Counted from the stretch's first letter, positions 47,902-56,848 are shown. The stretch is DNA of 64,000 nucleotides from CAG-103 sp905215475 (GCA_905215475.1 CAJMPW010000001.1:248001-312000), one strand, 5' to 3'. Numbers and translations are program-made. The notes: generated by a model from the sequence alone, not told the origin.

Positions 47902-48414
47902 TCAATCATCCAGCAGCAGACCAGCGGCCTTGAGCGCGGCGCAGGCGCGCGTGTAGGCATCCTCGTTCGGGCAGCACAGCGTGTGCAGATGCAGCCCGCC
48001 GGTGAGCATACTCAGCGGCGCGGCGTCGCTGTCGCGGATGCGCGCGAGAAACTGCTCCACATCGTAGCGGCTGCTGATCTGGAGCTGACCGGTGAGCTGA
48101 CCGTAGACCGGGTGCTCAACGATGACGTCGAGCACGGTGCAGCCGTTGTCCACAAGGATGTCGAGCTCCTGCCCGGTCTGCGCGAGCGTGTGGCGGCAGG
48201 CGATGGTGCGCGTGATGCCGTCGGTCGCCCGCGGCAGCACGTAGCCGCGCGGTGTGGCGGAGATTTCCGCGCCGCCTGCGCGCAGCAGCGCGATGTCGCC
48301 CACGATGATCTGACGGCTGACGTTCAGCCCGGCGGCGAGCGCCGACGCGCTCACGGGACGGTCGGCCGTGCGTAGCCGGTCAAGGATCGCCTGACGGCGG
48401 GAAGCGGCCTCCAT
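47902..48414 (-). CDS. niaR: Niacin-responsive repressor NiaR
   Basis: A 170-aa regulator with an N-terminal helix-turn-helix (ASRRQAILDRLRTADRPVSA, LNVSRQIIVGDIALLRAGGA; residues ~4-55). The C-terminal 3H domain carries the conserved His residues that bind metal and niacin (TIACRHTLAQTGQELDILVD, VIVEHPVYGQLTGQL, TGGLHLHTL). In characterised systems nicotinic acid is the co-repressor. It lies 3 nt downstream of pncB on the same strand and so is co-transcribed with it. The operator at 47820-47859 is its likely target. Confidence 0.93.
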   Translation of the reverse strand: MEAASRRQAILDRLRTADRPVSASALAAGLNVSRQIIVGDIALLRAGGAEISATPRGYVLPRATDGITRTIACRHTLAQTGQELDILVDNGCTVLDVIVEHPVYGQLTGQLQISSRYDVEQFLARIRDSDAAPLSMLTGGLHLHTLCCPNEDAYTRACAALKAAGLLLDD

Positions 48415-48417
48415 GCC

Positions 48418-49878
48418 TCAGCCCTGCGACTTTCCGCCGGCATTGAGCAGGTCGAGCTTGATCTTCAGCAGCTTATCCGACAGGTCGACGTAGTAGTTGT
48501 GCGGGTAGTCAAAGCGCAGCACCTCCGGCCACAGGGTCGCAAGCTGCTCGGCGCAGTAGGTGCGGATCTCATCGAGCGAGGGCTTCTGGTACACGAGCTC
48601 GCCGCCGCGGAAGACGGGCACGAGCAGCTCGCGCGCCGTGAAGTCGGTGAGCACCTTCTTCTTCCACGTTGCGTCGGGGTCGCAGATCTCGAGCGGCTGC
48701 GTGTCGTCCACGACCTCGTCATGCAGGCAGATGTAATCCGCCTCGGCCATGCCGGTATCCTTGCTGTAGAAGCGGTAGACCTTCTTGAAGTGCGGGTTTG
48801 TGATCTTGCCGACGTTTTCGCTGATCTTGATCTTCGGGATGATGTTGCCGTTCTCGTCCTCGATGGCGGCGAGCTTGTACACGCCGCCGAACACCGGCTC
48901 GCTGCGCGCGGTGATGAGCCGCTCGCCCACGCCGAAGCTGTCGACCTGCGCGCCCTGCCGCAGCAGTCCCGCGATCAGGCGCTCATCGAGCGCGTTGGAC
49001 ACGGTGATCTTGCAGTCGGTCCAGCCGGCGTCGTCGAGCATTTTGCGCGCCTTTTTCGTCAGGTAGGCGATGTCGCCGGAGTCGAAGCGGATGCCGCAGC
49101 GCGTGATGCCCAGCGGCTTGAGCACCTCATTGAAGGCGCGGATGGCGTTCGGCACGCCGGACTGCAGGCTGTTGTAGGTGTCCACGAGCAGGGTGGCGTT
49201 GGTGGGGTAGGTCTGGCAGTAGGCGCGGAAGGCGTCGAGCTCGGAGTCAAACATCTGCACCCAGGAGTGCGCCATCGTGCCGCCGGCGAACACGCCGAAC
49301 AGCTCGTCCGAGATCGTGCAGGCGGTGCCGGCGCAGCCGCCGATGTAGGCAGCGCGCGCGCCGAGGATCGCGCCGTCGGCGCCCTGTGCGCGGCGCGAGC
49401 CGAACTCGAGCACCGTGCGTCCCTGTGCGGCGCGGCAGATGCGGCTGGCCTTCGTGGCGATCAGGCTCTGGTGGTTGATCTGCAGCAGCAGATACGTCTC
49501 CACAAGCTGCGCCTGAATGGCCGGGGCGCGCACCGTGATGAGCGGCTCACGCGGGAACACGGGCGTGCCCTCCGGCACGGCCCAGATATCACCGGTGAAG
49601 TGGAAGTTTTTCAGATAGTCGAGAAATGCCTCGCTAAACAGCTTCCGGCCGCGCAGATAGGCAATGTCCTCGTCGGTGAAGTGCAGGTTCTGAATGTAGT
49701 CGATGATCTGCTCGAGACCGGCTGCGATGGCGTAGCCGCCGTCGTCGGGCACGCTGCGGAAGAACACATCAAAGTAGGTGATGCGATCCTGCATATTGTG
49801 GTCGAGATAACCGTTGCCCATCGTCAGCTCGTAAAAATCGCAGAGCATGGTCATGTTCAGCGTCTTGTTGGGGTCCAT
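48418..49878 (-). CDS. pncB: Nicotinate phosphoribosyltransferase
   Basis: A 486-aa enzyme that makes nicotinate mononucleotide from nicotinate and PRPP with ATP hydrolysis, the first step of NAD salvage. Motifs include MTMLCDFYELTMGNGYLDHN near the start, VLEFGSRRAQGADGA (~155-169), GTMAHSWVQMFDSELDAF with the catalytic His, GIRFDSGDIAYLTKKAR, and SFGVGERL. ATG 49878 has GGAGG 8 nt upstream; the frame's earlier Met is not supported. First gene of pncB-niaR. Confidence 0.96.
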   Translation of the reverse strand: MDPNKTLNMTMLCDFYELTMGNGYLDHNMQDRITYFDVFFRSVPDDGGYAIAAGLEQIIDYIQNLHFTDEDIAYLRGRKLFSEAFLDYLKNFHFTGDIWAVPEGTPVFPREPLITVRAPAIQAQLVETYLLLQINHQSLIATKASRICRAAQGRTVLEFGSRRAQGADGAILGARAAYIGGCAGTACTISDELFGVFAGGTMAHSWVQMFDSELDAFRAYCQTYPTNATLLVDTYNSLQSGVPNAIRAFNEVLKPLGITRCGIRFDSGDIAYLTKKARKMLDDAGWTDCKITVSNALDERLIAGLLRQGAQVDSFGVGERLITARSEPVFGGVYKLAAIEDENGNIIPKIKISENVGKITNPHFKKVYRFYSKDTGMAEADYICLHDEVVDDTQPLEICDPDATWKKKVLTDFTARELLVPVFRGGELVYQKPSLDEIRTYCAEQLATLWPEVLRFDYPHNYYVDLSDKLLKIKLDLLNAGGKSQG

Positions 49879-49935
49879 TGACCTCGCCTCCTGAATGGGT
49901 CTGCGGGATGCAGACAGCAAAATATATTCTTTTCA

Positions 49936-49964
49936 ATTATAGCCATTGTTCCGCACGAAAGCAA
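49936..49964 (-). promoter_or_regulatory. Promoter of pncB-niaR
   Basis: On the minus strand, TTGCTT (49959-49964), 17-nt spacer, consensus TATAAT (49936-49941). No NiaR-type palindrome is visible at this promoter. Confidence 0.7.
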
Positions 49965-49986
49965 CGATTATTAAATTAACAAGGCA

Positions 49987-50016
49987 AACGGCACGAAAAA
50001 ACCAGTTCGTGCCGTT
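49987..50016. promoter_or_regulatory. 11-bp inverted repeat upstream of the transketolase genes
   Basis: AACGGCACGAA (49987-49997) and its perfect complement (50006-50016) with an 8-nt loop. The right arm runs into the -35 box of the transketolase promoter, so it looks like an operator rather than a terminator (the flanking genes diverge). Confidence 0.6.
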
Positions 50017-50043
50017 GACATCAAAATACGGTCGTTGTATCTT
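50015..50043 (+). promoter_or_regulatory. Promoter of the split transketolase genes
   Basis: TTGACA (50015-50020), 17-nt spacer, TATCTT (50038-50043). Confidence 0.75.
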
Positions 50044-50076
50044 AATAATGTAACACAAAACAGGAGGACAATTACC

Positions 50077-50907
50077 ATGTCTTTGACACCGGAACGCACG
50101 GCTGAGCTGCAGGAGCTCTGCCGTCAGTATCGGATCGACGTACTCACGGCCATTCACGGCGCACAGTCCGGCCACCCGGGCGGCAGCCTGTCTGCCTGTG
50201 AGATCCTCACGCTGCTGTATCAGCAGCGGATGCACGTCGACGCCGCGCACCCCGACGACCCGAACCGTGACCGGCTCGTGCTCTGCAAGGGACACGCTGC
50301 ACCCATGCTCTACCGCAACCTGATCGGCAAGGGCTTTCTGCCCATCGAGAGCATGAACACGCTGCGCCAGACCGGCAGCCCGCTGCAGGGTCACCCGTGT
50401 ATGCGCACGCCGGGCGTGGATATGCCGTCCGGCCCGCTGGGCATCGGTCTCGCCGCGGCACAGGGCATCGCCCTCGGTCTGAAGCTGGATCGCTCGGATG
50501 CGCGCGTGTACGCCGTGCTCGGCGACGGCGAGCTCGATGAGGGCGCCGTCTGGGAGGCTGCTGCCTCGGCCGTGAAGTTCGGCCTCGACAATCTCACCGC
50601 CATCGTCGACTGGAACAAGGTGCAGCTTGACGGTACGACCGATGAGATCATGCCGCTGCGCGATCTGCCCGGCAAGTGGCGCGCCTTCGGCTGGAACGTG
50701 CTGCGCTGCGACGGGCACGATCTGACCGCGCTGGATGCCGCGCTCGACGCTGCCGCCGCCTGCAAGGGCGTGCCGACCGTGATCCTGGCCGACACGGTCA
50801 AGGGCAAGGGCGTGTCCTTTATGGAGGGCAAGGCCGCTTGGCACGGCAAGGCCATTCCGGACGCGGAATTCGCGCAGGCAATGCAGGAACTGGGAGGGAA
50901 CGTCTGA
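50077..50907 (+). CDS. Transketolase, N-terminal (TPP-binding) subunit
   Basis: A 276-aa half-transketolase carrying the thiamine-diphosphate pyrophosphate-binding domain: SGHPGGSLSACEILTLLY (~28-45), KGHAAPMLYRNLIGKG, and the TPP motif YAVLGDGELDEGAVWEAA ending in DWNKVQLDG. With the C-terminal half it forms the full enzyme of the non-oxidative pentose phosphate pathway. Start at 50077 (AGGAGG 9 nt upstream). Its stop overlaps the next start. Split transketolases are common in Clostridia. Confidence 0.94.
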   Translation: MSLTPERTAELQELCRQYRIDVLTAIHGAQSGHPGGSLSACEILTLLYQQRMHVDAAHPDDPNRDRLVLCKGHAAPMLYRNLIGKGFLPIESMNTLRQTGSPLQGHPCMRTPGVDMPSGPLGIGLAAAQGIALGLKLDRSDARVYAVLGDGELDEGAVWEAAASAVKFGLDNLTAIVDWNKVQLDGTTDEIMPLRDLPGKWRAFGWNVLRCDGHDLTALDAALDAAAACKGVPTVILADTVKGKGVSFMEGKAAWHGKAIPDAEFAQAMQELGGNV

Positions 50908-51845
50908 TGGGAAAATCCATTCGTGAAGTATACGGCACTGTGCTTGCCGAGCTCGGCGATACCAATGAGAATATCGTCGTGCTCGATGCCGACCTGTCCG
51001 GCTCTACCAAGAGCGGCATTTTCGCCAAGGCGCATCCCGAGCGGCATTTCAACATGGGCATTGCCGAGTCGGATATGGTCGCCACGGCGGCGGGCCTTTC
51101 CACGACCGGCAAGATCCCGTTCGTGAACACGTTCACCGTCTTTCTCACGACGCTGGGTCTCATCTCGGCGCGTGCGCAGGTGTGCTACGGCAACCTGAAT
51201 GTGAAGTTCGGCGGCGCCTACTGCGGTATGTCTGACGCGCTCGACGGCGCGACGCATCACGCCACGGAGGACATCGCCGTCATGCGCTCGCTGCCGAACA
51301 TGACCGTGCTCGTCCCGTCGGACGCGGCCAGCACCCGCTGGGCGACGAAGTATGCCGTCGACACCTACGGTCCGATGTACCTGCGCCTGTCGCGCGACGT
51401 GTACCCGGATCTGTATGACGAGAACACGAAGTTCGAGTGCGGCAAGGGCGCGATCGTGCGCGACGGCACGGACGTGACCGTCATCGCCTGCGGCATCCTT
51501 GTGCACAAGGCGCTCGAGGCGGCCGAGCAGATGGCCGAGCGCGGCGTGTCCGTGCGTGTGGTGGATATGTACTCCATCAAGCCCATCGACCGCGAGCTCA
51601 TCCTGCGCTGCGCGCAGGAGACGGGCGCGATCGTCACCGCCGAGGAGCACAACATCTACGGCGGTCTTGGCAGCGCCGTGGCGGAGGTGCTTGCATGGGG
51701 CGGCGCGGCTGCGCCGACGGAGTTTGTCGGTATCCCCGACACGTTCACCGAGACCGGCAAGTACACCGAGCTTCTCGCCAAATACGGCGTGGATGCTGCC
51801 GGCGTCGTGCGCGGCATCGAGCGGGTGCTCGCGCGCAAGCACTGA
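50907..51845 (+). CDS. Transketolase, C-terminal subunit
   Basis: A 312-aa partner with the pyrimidine-binding domain (MGIAESDMVATAAGLSTTGK near residue 50, where the Glu activates TPP; KFGGAYCGMSDALDGATHHA) and the transketolase C domain (VTVIACGILVHKALEAAEQM; TAEEHNIYGGLGSAVAEVL). GGGAGG precedes ATG 50907, which overlaps the upstream TGA. It could also resemble a DXS-type C half, but the paired N half is transketolase-like. Confidence 0.94.
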   Translation: MGKSIREVYGTVLAELGDTNENIVVLDADLSGSTKSGIFAKAHPERHFNMGIAESDMVATAAGLSTTGKIPFVNTFTVFLTTLGLISARAQVCYGNLNVKFGGAYCGMSDALDGATHHATEDIAVMRSLPNMTVLVPSDAASTRWATKYAVDTYGPMYLRLSRDVYPDLYDENTKFECGKGAIVRDGTDVTVIACGILVHKALEAAEQMAERGVSVRVVDMYSIKPIDRELILRCAQETGAIVTAEEHNIYGGLGSAVAEVLAWGGAAAPTEFVGIPDTFTETGKYTELLAKYGVDAAGVVRGIERVLARKH

Positions 51846-51861
51846 GTTTTTCTGCACAGTC

Positions 51862-51893
51862 AGGTCGGCGGGCAGTTGCCTGCCGACCTTTTT
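51862..51893 (+). terminator. Terminator after the transketolase genes
   Basis: AGGTCGGC/GCCGACCT outer stem with a short inner stem, then TTTTT. Confidence 0.85.
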
Positions 51894-51912
51894 ATCGGAT
51901 CAGGAGGACACC

Positions 51913-52989
51913 ATGCAGCGATTTTTTGCCCCCGGCCGCACGGAGCTGGCCGGGAATCATACCGACCACCAGCTCGGGCGTGTGCTGGCGGCGTCCGTGG
52001 ACGTGGGCATCCGCGCACGCGCCGCGCGCCGCCGTGACCGCCGCGTGTGCATCCACTCGCGGGGATACCGTCCGTTTACCGTCTCGCTCGACGATCTGAG
52101 CGTTGACCCGCGCGCCTATGGCAAGCCGTGGGCGCTCGTGCGCGGCGTGGCGGCGGCCATTCTGGAAGCCGGCGGGGAAGTCGGCGGCTTCGAGGCGTGG
52201 GCTTCCTCTGCGCTGCGCACGGGCGGCGGCCTGTCGTCCTCGGCCGCGTTCGAGATCCTCGTCGGACGCATCTTCAACGCGCTCTATAACGGCGGCGCGT
52301 TCACGCCGGAGCAGCTTGCCTGCTTCGGTCAGCAGGCGGAAAACCGGCATTTCGGGAAGCCCTCCGGTCTCATGGATCAGATGGCGTGCGCGCGCAGCGG
52401 CGCGGTGTATCTCGATCTGGCCGCCGGAGAGATCCTTCCGGTCGCGGCGCCGTTTGCCGCCATGGGGCTCACGCTCAGCCTGACGGATACCGGCGGCAGC
52501 CACGCGGGGCTGACGGCGGCCTACGCCGCGATCCCGGCCGATATGCACAGCGTTGCGCGGCGCTTCGGCGCCGAGACACTCTCGCAGGTCGACCCGGCCG
52601 ACTTTTTCGCCCACCGGCAGCCGGGGCTTGCCGACGACCGCGCGGCGCACTTTTTCGCCGAAAACGCGCGCGTGCCGCAGATGCGCGATGCACTCGCGCG
52701 CCGGGATGCCGCGCAGTACCTGCGCCTCATGAACGCCTCCGGCCGCTCATCGGAGCAGATGCTGCGAAACATCCAGGTCCCCGGTGGGGATGACCGGCTC
52801 GCGCGGGGGCTTGCCTGCGCGTCGGCGCTGCTTGACGGGGTGGGCGCGTGGCGCGTCCACGGCGGCGGCTTTGCCGGGGGCGTGCAGGCGCTCATGCCGT
52901 GCGACGTCTTTCCCGCCTACCGGCAGGCGATGGAGGCGCGCTTCGGCACGGGCAGCTGCCGGGAGCTGCGCATCACGCGCGCAGAATAA
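51913..52989 (+). CDS. galK: Galactokinase-like GHMP kinase
   Basis: A 358-aa GHMP-family kinase. The galactokinase signature GRTELAGNHTDHQLGRVLAA stands at residues ~8-27. The ATP loop TGGGLSSSAAFEILVGRIF (~107-125), GLMDQMACARSGAVYLD with the catalytic Asp, and the C-terminal GAWRVHGGGFAGGVQALM (motif III) are present. It is somewhat shorter than typical GalK (~390 aa). Expected reaction is galactose to galactose-1-phosphate; a related sugar cannot be excluded since no galT or galE is adjacent. AGGAGG precedes ATG 51913. Confidence 0.88.
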   Translation: MQRFFAPGRTELAGNHTDHQLGRVLAASVDVGIRARAARRRDRRVCIHSRGYRPFTVSLDDLSVDPRAYGKPWALVRGVAAAILEAGGEVGGFEAWASSALRTGGGLSSSAAFEILVGRIFNALYNGGAFTPEQLACFGQQAENRHFGKPSGLMDQMACARSGAVYLDLAAGEILPVAAPFAAMGLTLSLTDTGGSHAGLTAAYAAIPADMHSVARRFGAETLSQVDPADFFAHRQPGLADDRAAHFFAENARVPQMRDALARRDAAQYLRLMNASGRSSEQMLRNIQVPGGDDRLARGLACASALLDGVGAWRVHGGGFAGGVQALMPCDVFPAYRQAMEARFGTGSCRELRITRAE

Positions 52990-53009
52990 AACACGCAGAA
53001 CAAAACAAG

Positions 53010-53034
53010 ACGCCCGCACGGTGTGCGGGCGTTT
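53010..53034. terminator. Terminator after galK
   Basis: Perfect 10-bp stem (ACGCCCGCAC and complement), 3-nt loop, TTT; lies between convergent genes. Confidence 0.8.
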
Positions 53035-53046
53035 GCAATATCGTGA

Positions 53047-54108
53047 TCATTTCAGGCGGATGCTCAGCAGCACGGGGTTGTGGTCGGAGAAGCGGAAGCC
53101 GTCGTTTTGCGTCTGTACGCCCGTGAGCTCCACGTTCGGCGAGAGGATAAAGCCGTCGATGACGTAGTGCTGCGTGGCCTCGCTCTCAGCGTCATAGGGC
53201 TGGTTGTCGAGGCGGCAGCTCGGCACGGACGTGTCATACGCAAAGTGCCAGCCGTCGGGCAGCATGCTGTCGTCGAGCATACCGGGCGTCCAGAGATCGT
53301 CATGCTTGATCGGGTACTTGTCCAGCCCGCCGGGGAAGGTCTGGTTGAAGTCGCCGCCGGCGATGACGTAGTTGCCCTTGGCGTATTCCTGCTCAAGGAA
53401 CGACGTGAGTGCGGCGGTCTGCGCGGCCTTGCCCTCGCCGTCGTCATACGCCTCAAGGTGGAGGTTGACGAGCACGAGCTGCGCGTCCGTGCCTTCAAGG
53501 TCGATATACACGGGCATGAGGCAGCGCTTGAGGTTTGCCACCGACACCGGCCACTTGAACGGGCTCGTCAGCGCGATGCGCTCGGCCGAGGCGATGGGCG
53601 CGCTCGAGAGCGTCATGAGTCCGGTGTTCACCCGGCCGATCGGCGGGATGGGGTAGGGCACGAATGCGCACTTGTAGTTCAGGGCGTGTGCGCTGTCAAG
53701 CTGCGTCTCGGTGCGCAGGCGGCCTGCCTCCTCAATGCCGTAGGCATGGGTCGAGGGGCCGGCGTCGATCTCCTGCAGGAACGTGAAGTCGGCGGCCATG
53801 CTCTGCACGGTCGTGACGATGCCGTCCATGTTTTTCTCCACGATGGCCTTGCTCGGCGCGCGGGTCTGCTTGCCGCCGTCCATGAAAAAGTCGGACTCCT
53901 TGCCCAGACCGGCGTAGCCGATGTTCCACGACAGAATGGATACCTCGTCGCCCGGGGCAAAGGCGGCGGTGCTGTTGTCACCGCGCGTCACGACGGCGGT
54001 CTCCGTCTTGACGTTGAGCTGCGTGGCGCTCAGCCAGATGAGCAGCGCGGCGAACAGACCGACGAGAACGGCCAAGACGATCAGAATGATTTTGATTGGT
54101 TTTTTCAT
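53047..54108 (-). CDS. Membrane-anchored endonuclease/exonuclease/phosphatase-family protein
   Basis: A 353-aa protein with an N-terminal membrane anchor (~6-26) and an extracytoplasmic EEP-fold domain. Family motifs are ILSWNIGYAG (N ligand), FTFLQEIDAG (metal-binding Glu), VLVNLHLEAYDDG (H, catalytic), VIAGGDFNQT (D and N) and RFSDHNPVLLSI (D-H pair). All catalytic residues appear intact, so it should be an active Mg-dependent phosphodiesterase or phosphatase, perhaps on lipids or nucleotides outside the membrane. AGGAGGGG precedes ATG 54108. Monocistronic. Confidence 0.86.
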   Translation of the reverse strand: MKKPIKIILIVLAVLVGLFAALLIWLSATQLNVKTETAVVTRGDNSTAAFAPGDEVSILSWNIGYAGLGKESDFFMDGGKQTRAPSKAIVEKNMDGIVTTVQSMAADFTFLQEIDAGPSTHAYGIEEAGRLRTETQLDSAHALNYKCAFVPYPIPPIGRVNTGLMTLSSAPIASAERIALTSPFKWPVSVANLKRCLMPVYIDLEGTDAQLVLVNLHLEAYDDGEGKAAQTAALTSFLEQEYAKGNYVIAGGDFNQTFPGGLDKYPIKHDDLWTPGMLDDSMLPDGWHFAYDTSVPSCRLDNQPYDAESEATQHYVIDGFILSPNVELTGVQTQNDGFRFSDHNPVLLSIRLK

Positions 54109-54191
54109 GGGGTGATCCCCTCCTCTGGGGCAGTGTACCACAATCTCCCGTCCCATGCAAACACAATCTTGACCGAGGCATTACCCGGATT

Positions 54192-54668
54192 TCACCGGTT
54201 GAGCAGCCAGACGCCGAGGTTCAGGTACGCCGCGAACAGCAGCCACAGGAGGTACGGCACGCACAGCCACGCGGCCGCCGCATCGCGGCGGGAAAATTGC
54301 GCGCTCATCGCCAGCACGAGCGCGACCAGCCCTGCGAGCAGAAAAAACGCCGCGCCGTGCGCCTGCCACAGGAAAAACACCACCGGCCAAAAACCGTTGA
54401 CGCCGAGCTGGACGCACCAGAGCGCGGCTGCCTGCCTGCGCGCACTGCCGGAGGCGGCGCGCCAGACGCGCCCCATGGCGATGCCCATGAGCAGATAGAG
54501 CAGCGTCCACACGACCGGAAACAGCCAGTCCGGCGGTGTGGCGGGCGGCTTTGTCAGCAGGTCATAGGCATCCATGCCCGCACGTGTGGCGGCGCTTGCT
54601 GCAGCGCCGACTACCAGCGCGAGCACGACGAAGAAAAGATACGGGCGCAGCGCGTTCCATTTGTTCAA
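54192..54668 (-). CDS. tspO: TspO/MBR-family membrane protein
   Basis: A 158-aa five-helix membrane protein of the tryptophan-rich sensory protein/peripheral benzodiazepine receptor family. Its loop KPPATPPDWLFPVVWTLLYL and the following LMGIAMGRVWRAA are the family signature; the downstream LGVNGFWPVVFFLWQAHGAA and AYLNLGVWLLNR match as well. TspO proteins bind porphyrins or cholesterol-like ligands. The start is TTG 54668 with GAGG just upstream. Divergent from glyA. Confidence 0.9.
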   Translation of the reverse strand: MNKWNALRPYLFFVVLALVVGAAASAATRAGMDAYDLLTKPPATPPDWLFPVVWTLLYLLMGIAMGRVWRAASGSARRQAAALWCVQLGVNGFWPVVFFLWQAHGAAFFLLAGLVALVLAMSAQFSRRDAAAAWLCVPYLLWLLFAAYLNLGVWLLNR

Positions 54669-54719
54669 CTTGCCTCACCTCGGAGAAAAACGGGATACTT
54701 TAATCTATGCAGCGCCCTC

Positions 54720-54749
54720 TTGTAAAATACATGCGATCCGTGATACACT
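54720..54749 (+). promoter_or_regulatory. Promoter of glyA
   Basis: TTGTAA (54720-54725), 18-nt spacer, TACACT (54744-54749). Confidence 0.55.
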
Positions 54750-54786
54750 GATAGGGCTAAATTTGACAAAAACGGAGGGTTCCGAT

Positions 54787-56034
54787 ATGGATTATGCACA
54801 CCTGATGCAGGCAGACCCGGAGCTGTATGCTTCCATGGCACGCGAGCTCGAGCGCCAGCGCGACCATCTGGAGCTGATCGCGTCCGAGAATTTCACGAGT
54901 CAGGCCGTCATGGAGGCTGTTGGCAGCCACCTGACGAACAAATACGCCGAGGGCTATCCCGGCGCGCGCTACTACGGCGGCTGTGCGTACGTCGATGAGG
55001 TCGAGCGTCTGGCGATCGAGCGCGTGACACGGCTGTTCGGCGCGGACCATGCAAACGTTCAGCCGCACTCCGGCTCGCAGGCGAACATGGCCGTGTATGC
55101 GGCGCTGCTGCAGCCGGGCGACCGGATCCTCGGTATGAACCTCACCCACGGCGGACATCTGACGCACGGCAGCAAGGCGTCTTTGTCCGGGAAATATTTT
55201 GAGGCGCATTTCTACGGTGTTGACCCCGAGACCGAGACCATCGACTATGAGGCGCTTGCGCGCACGGCCGAGGAGGTCCGCCCGAAGCTCATCATCGCCG
55301 GTGCGAGCGCGTATCCGCGCGTGATCGACTTTGCGCGCTTCCGTGAGGTCGCCGATTCCGTCGGCGCGTACCTGATGGTCGACATGGCGCACATCGGCGG
55401 TCTGGTCGCTGCGGGCGTGCACCCGAGCCCCGTGCCGTATGCCGACGTTGTCACCTGCACGACGCACAAGACGCTGCGCGGCCCGCGCGGCGCGATCATC
55501 CTCTGCCGCGACGAGCTGGCCAAGAAGATCGACAGCGCCGTCTTCCCCGGCACGCAGGGCGGTCCGCTCATGCACGTCATCGCCGGCAAGGCGGTCTGCT
55601 TCGGTGAGGCGCTGCAGCCGGCCTTCCGCACCTATCAGCAGCAGGTGGTTAAGAATGCCGCCGTGCTCGCCGAGACGCTGCAGCAGGGCGGTATCCGTCT
55701 GGTCTCCGGCGGCACGGACAACCATCTCATGCTGGCCGACGTGTTCAGCCGCGGCCGCACCGGCGCGGAGATGCAGGATCTGCTCGACGCGGCGAACATC
55801 ACCGCCAACAAGAACACCATCCCGAACGAGACGCTGTCCGTGCGCGTCACGAGCGGCGTGCGTCTGGGTACGCCGGCCGTCACGACCCGCGGCATGGGCG
55901 AGGAGGAGATGCGTCAGATCGGCGCGCTCATCTGCCGTCTGGTCGACGAGGGCGAGGACGCCGTTGCGTCCGTGCGGGCGCAGGTGCTCGACCTGTGCGC
56001 GCGCTTCCCGCTCTACCCGGATCTGCAGGCATAA
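54787..56034 (+). CDS. glyA: Serine hydroxymethyltransferase
   Basis: A 415-aa PLP enzyme interconverting serine and glycine with tetrahydrofolate. Motifs include ERQRDHLELIASENFTSQAV (residues ~19-38), TNKYAEGYPGARYYGGC, the HSGSQAN loop, VDMAHIGGLVAAGVHPSP, and the PLP lysine Lys228 in VTCTTHKTLRGPRGAII. Start at 54787 follows GGAGG with 8-nt spacing. Length is standard. Supplies one-carbon units and glycine. Confidence 0.97.
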   Translation: MDYAHLMQADPELYASMARELERQRDHLELIASENFTSQAVMEAVGSHLTNKYAEGYPGARYYGGCAYVDEVERLAIERVTRLFGADHANVQPHSGSQANMAVYAALLQPGDRILGMNLTHGGHLTHGSKASLSGKYFEAHFYGVDPETETIDYEALARTAEEVRPKLIIAGASAYPRVIDFARFREVADSVGAYLMVDMAHIGGLVAAGVHPSPVPYADVVTCTTHKTLRGPRGAIILCRDELAKKIDSAVFPGTQGGPLMHVIAGKAVCFGEALQPAFRTYQQQVVKNAAVLAETLQQGGIRLVSGGTDNHLMLADVFSRGRTGAEMQDLLDAANITANKNTIPNETLSVRVTSGVRLGTPAVTTRGMGEEEMRQIGALICRLVDEGEDAVASVRAQVLDLCARFPLYPDLQA

Positions 56035-56055
56035 GCTGCACAGAGGGCAATATGC

Positions 56056-56091
56056 AAAAACCGCGCTCCCGTGTTTCGGGAGCGCGGTTTT
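56056..56091. terminator. Terminator after glyA
   Basis: Perfect stem AAAACCGCGCTCCC with complement, 7-nt loop, A- and T-runs; shared with the convergent gene. Confidence 0.92.
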
Positions 56092-56098
56092 CTGCTGT

Positions 56099-56614
56099 TT
56101 ACGGCTTGCACGCGCCGCAGGGTGTGTAGCCCGCGATCAGCGCCTGCTCGGCGTTGTCAAAGGCGATGCGGTTTTCCGCTTTGACCTGTGCTGCGTATCT
56201 GCAGTCGGCGCTGTGAAATTTCATGGAGTTGCGGTTGCCGACGTAGGCGGCCTGCACTGCGGCGGTCGGCTTTGGCGTCTCCGGTGCGGTTTCCGTTGGC
56301 AGCGCTGCGGTCTCGGGCGGCACGCTGCGCTCGGTCGTGATGATGACGGCCTGCGCCGGTGAGCGCGCCTCGCGGACGGTGGCGATGCCTGCATATCCCG
56401 CCGTGACGGCGAGCGCGAGCACCAGCTCCACGAACCACCACGTTTTCCAAAGCCGCGTGCCGCGCGGTGCGTACTGCAATGCAAGCAGCAGCGCGGCGCT
56501 CTCCAGCGCCGCAAGCCCCCAGCCGATCTGCCCACAGGCGAACAGGGCAATACCGGCGGCGGTGCACACACAGCCAAGCAGAACCCACCAGATGCGGCGC
56601 CATTCGATCTGCAT
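56099..56614 (-). CDS. Membrane protein with C-terminal Ada-like zinc-binding domain
   Basis: A 171-aa protein with three hydrophobic segments (~9-28, 31-48 and 60-79), a Pro/Thr/Glu-rich spacer (~92-118) and a C-terminal Ada_Zn_binding-like module YVGNRNSMKFHSADCRYAAQ...YTPCGACKP. The four metal ligands are the His and Cys of HSADC and the two Cys of CGAC. This small domain is usually found at the C terminus of secreted nucleases or membrane proteins. GGGAGG precedes ATG 56614. Function unknown. Confidence 0.8.
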   Translation of the reverse strand: MQIEWRRIWWVLLGCVCTAAGIALFACGQIGWGLAALESAALLLALQYAPRGTRLWKTWWFVELVLALAVTAGYAGIATVREARSPAQAVIITTERSVPPETAALPTETAPETPKPTAAVQAAYVGNRNSMKFHSADCRYAAQVKAENRIAFDNAEQALIAGYTPCGACKP

Positions 56615-56728
56615 TCCGATCTTCCTCCCTTTGGCGGCAAATGTGCGCGCCCATTGCGTCGTTTTGCTCTGTAAATTGTTTATTCTATCCGGTTTCGCAA
56701 AAAAATCAAGACCTAAATGAAAAAAAGC

Positions 56729-56757
56729 TTACATTTTTTCAAAATTTGTGTTACACT
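56729..56757 (+). promoter_or_regulatory. Promoter of the CarD-like gene
   Basis: TTACAT (56729-56734), 17-nt spacer, TACACT (56752-56757), about 90 nt before the start codon. Confidence 0.6.
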
Positions 56758-56848
56758 ATCTCAGGGGGGCAGGTTTGCGGCCGCAGTGCGGCCACATGGC
56801 CGCCCGATTTGTTTGTTTTTGAGGCTTGGCGGAGGAAAGGATAGTCAA

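Noticed and set aside
49987..50016. Reading the inverted repeat as a terminator
   Set aside because: Both flanking genes transcribe away from it, so there is no transcript to end.
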